Source: Actinacidiphila sp. DG2A-62 (lineage in GTDB: Bacteria > Actinomycetota > Actinomycetes > Streptomycetales > Streptomycetaceae). From it: 64,000 bases of DNA. The notes beneath the pieces are model-generated. The model was not told the DNA's origin. It saw nothing but the letters and a program-made list of their open reading frames with translations, and did not search any database. How positions within the stretch are numbered: position 1 is the stretch's first letter; each line of letters opens with the position of its first letter. The stretch is taken from assembly GCF_035825295.1 (NCBI RefSeq), contig NZ_JAYMGI010000002.1, positions 5,261,501-5,325,500 on the forward strand, written 5' to 3'. This document shows positions 63,273 through 64,000 of the stretch, piece after piece. A program made the translations under genes and the position numbers.

Positions 63273-64000
63273 TCAGTCGGCTGCCTCGCCCAGCAGCTTC
63301 TGCAGCCGCGAGACGCCCTCGACCAGGTCCTCGTCGCCCAGCGCGTAGGACAGCCGCAGGTAGCCGGGGGTGCCGAAGGCCTCGCCGGGGACGACCGCGA
63401 CCTCGGCCTCGTCCAGGATCAGCGCGGCCAGGTCCACGGACGTGGCCGGGCGCTTGCCGCGGATCTCCTTGCCGAGCAGCGCCTTCACCGACGGGTAGGC
63501 GTAGAAGGCGCCCTCGGGCACCGGGCAGACCACGCCCGGGATCTCGTTGAGCATCCGCACGATGGTCTGGCGGCGGCGGTCGAAGGCGGTGCGCATCTGC
63601 GCGACCGCGTCCAGGTCGCCGGTGACGGCGGCCAGCGCGGCGACCTGGGCGACGTTGGAGACGTTGGAGGTGGCGTGCGACTGCAGGTTGGTCGCGGCCT
63701 TGACGACGTCCTTCGGACCGACGATCCAGCCCACCCGCCAGCCGGTCATGGCGTACGTCTTGGCGACGCCGTTGACCACCACGCACCGGTCGCGCAGCTC
63801 GGGCACGATGGCCGGCAGCGAGGTGAAGGTCGCGTCACCGTAGACCAGGTGCTCGTAGATCTCGTCGGTGAGCACCCACAGGCCGTGCTCGACCGCCCAG
63901 CGGCCGATCGCCTCGGAGTCGGCCTCGGAGTAGACCGCGCCGGTCGGGTTGGACGGCGAGACGAACAGCAGCACCTTGGTGCGCTCGGTGCGGGCCGCCT
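63273..64000 (-). CDS. aspC: Class I pyridoxal-phosphate aminotransferase (N-terminus outside window)
   Basis: C-terminal ~242 residues of an aspartate aminotransferase-like enzyme. SPSNPTGAVYS, LTDEIYEHLVYGDATF, the PLP Lys in VVNGVAKTYAMTGWRVGWIV, and the end VVPGEAFGTPGYLRLSYALGDEDL with the substrate-binding Arg. The frame continues unbroken past base 63974 (ARTERTKVLLFVSP) to the edge. In Streptomyces this gene precedes secE-nusG and the ribosomal/RNA polymerase cluster (recollection). Confidence 0.92.
   Translation of the reverse strand, partial: AARTERTKVLLFVSPSNPTGAVYSEADSEAIGRWAVEHGLWVLTDEIYEHLVYGDATFTSLPAIVPELRDRCVVVNGVAKTYAMTGWRVGWIVGPKDVVKAATNLQSHATSNVSNVAQVAALAAVTGDLDAVAQMRTAFDRRRQTIVRMLNEIPGVVCPVPEGAFYAYPSVKALLGKEIRGKRPATSVDLAALILDEAEVAVVPGEAFGTPGYLRLSYALGDEDLVEGVSRLQKLLGEAAD

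Overview
The window is one stretch of a very high-G+C actinomycete chromosome, most likely Streptomycetaceae. Evidence: GTG starts and ATGA/TGATG gene overlaps throughout, a conservon (cvnABC), a mycolate-type hadAB hot-dog pair next to rpmG and murB, and a korBA / LuxR regulator / paired histidine kinase / second nuo operon order that I remember from Streptomyces coelicolor around SCO4594-SCO4609 (recollection, not a search).

Layout. 1-4.7 kb: tail of a secreted LolA-like protein, an ABC ATPase-permease pair, and RarD. 4.85-6.2 kb: an NmrA-type NAD(P)H:quinone reductase divergent from an HxlR regulator with two inverted repeats between them. 6.3-14.6 kb: korBA (2-oxoacid:ferredoxin oxidoreductase), a response regulator, a quinone oxidoreductase, and two paralogous membrane histidine kinases, the first broken by two compensating frameshifts. 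14.8-24.9 kb: nuoA-B-C-H-I-J-K-L-M-N, a complex I operon with no nuoD and no NADH module (nuoE/F/G). Its neighbourhood suggests that ferredoxin reduced by KorAB feeds it. 25.1-27.6 kb: htpX, a YccF protein, bcp and yajQ.

27.8-42 kb is accessory DNA starting immediately after a tRNA-Tyr gene. It carries a large secreted DNRLRE/FG-GAP/LamG protein, a divergent 2,402-residue RHS polymorphic toxin ending in a Hint domain and a barnase-like RNase tip, its barstar-type immunity gene, and a scrambled orphan cassette (IS5-like transposase remnant, inverted half of a Hint domain, other Hint half fused to a second toxin tip, and a possibly frameshifted second immunity gene). The immunity and toxin ends are visibly A+T-richer than the rest. 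42-47.4 kb: a DUF3761 protein, tandem repeats, a nitrate/sulfonate/taurine-type ABC importer and a degenerate IS4-like transposase gene.

47.8-56.6 kb: conservon genes cvnA, cvnB and cvnC without the usual GTPase gene cvnD, followed by a SAM methyltransferase, a Tat-exported carotenoid oxygenase, an NmrA-like protein and an amidohydrolase. 56.8-64 kb is core: tRNA-Thr, tRNA-Met, rpmG, hadA, hadB, a TetR regulator and an MFS exporter sharing an operator motif, murB, an adenosine deaminase-like gene and the C-terminal part of an aspartate-type aminotransferase.

At least eight genes show an apparent single-base indel (nuoB end, nuoJ end, nuoM, one histidine kinase twice, the MFS gene, the IS4-like gene, the IS5 remnant, the orphan immunity gene), mostly in G/C runs and nearly all equivalent to a missing base. 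Base-calling errors are a serious alternative to real pseudogenes for these.
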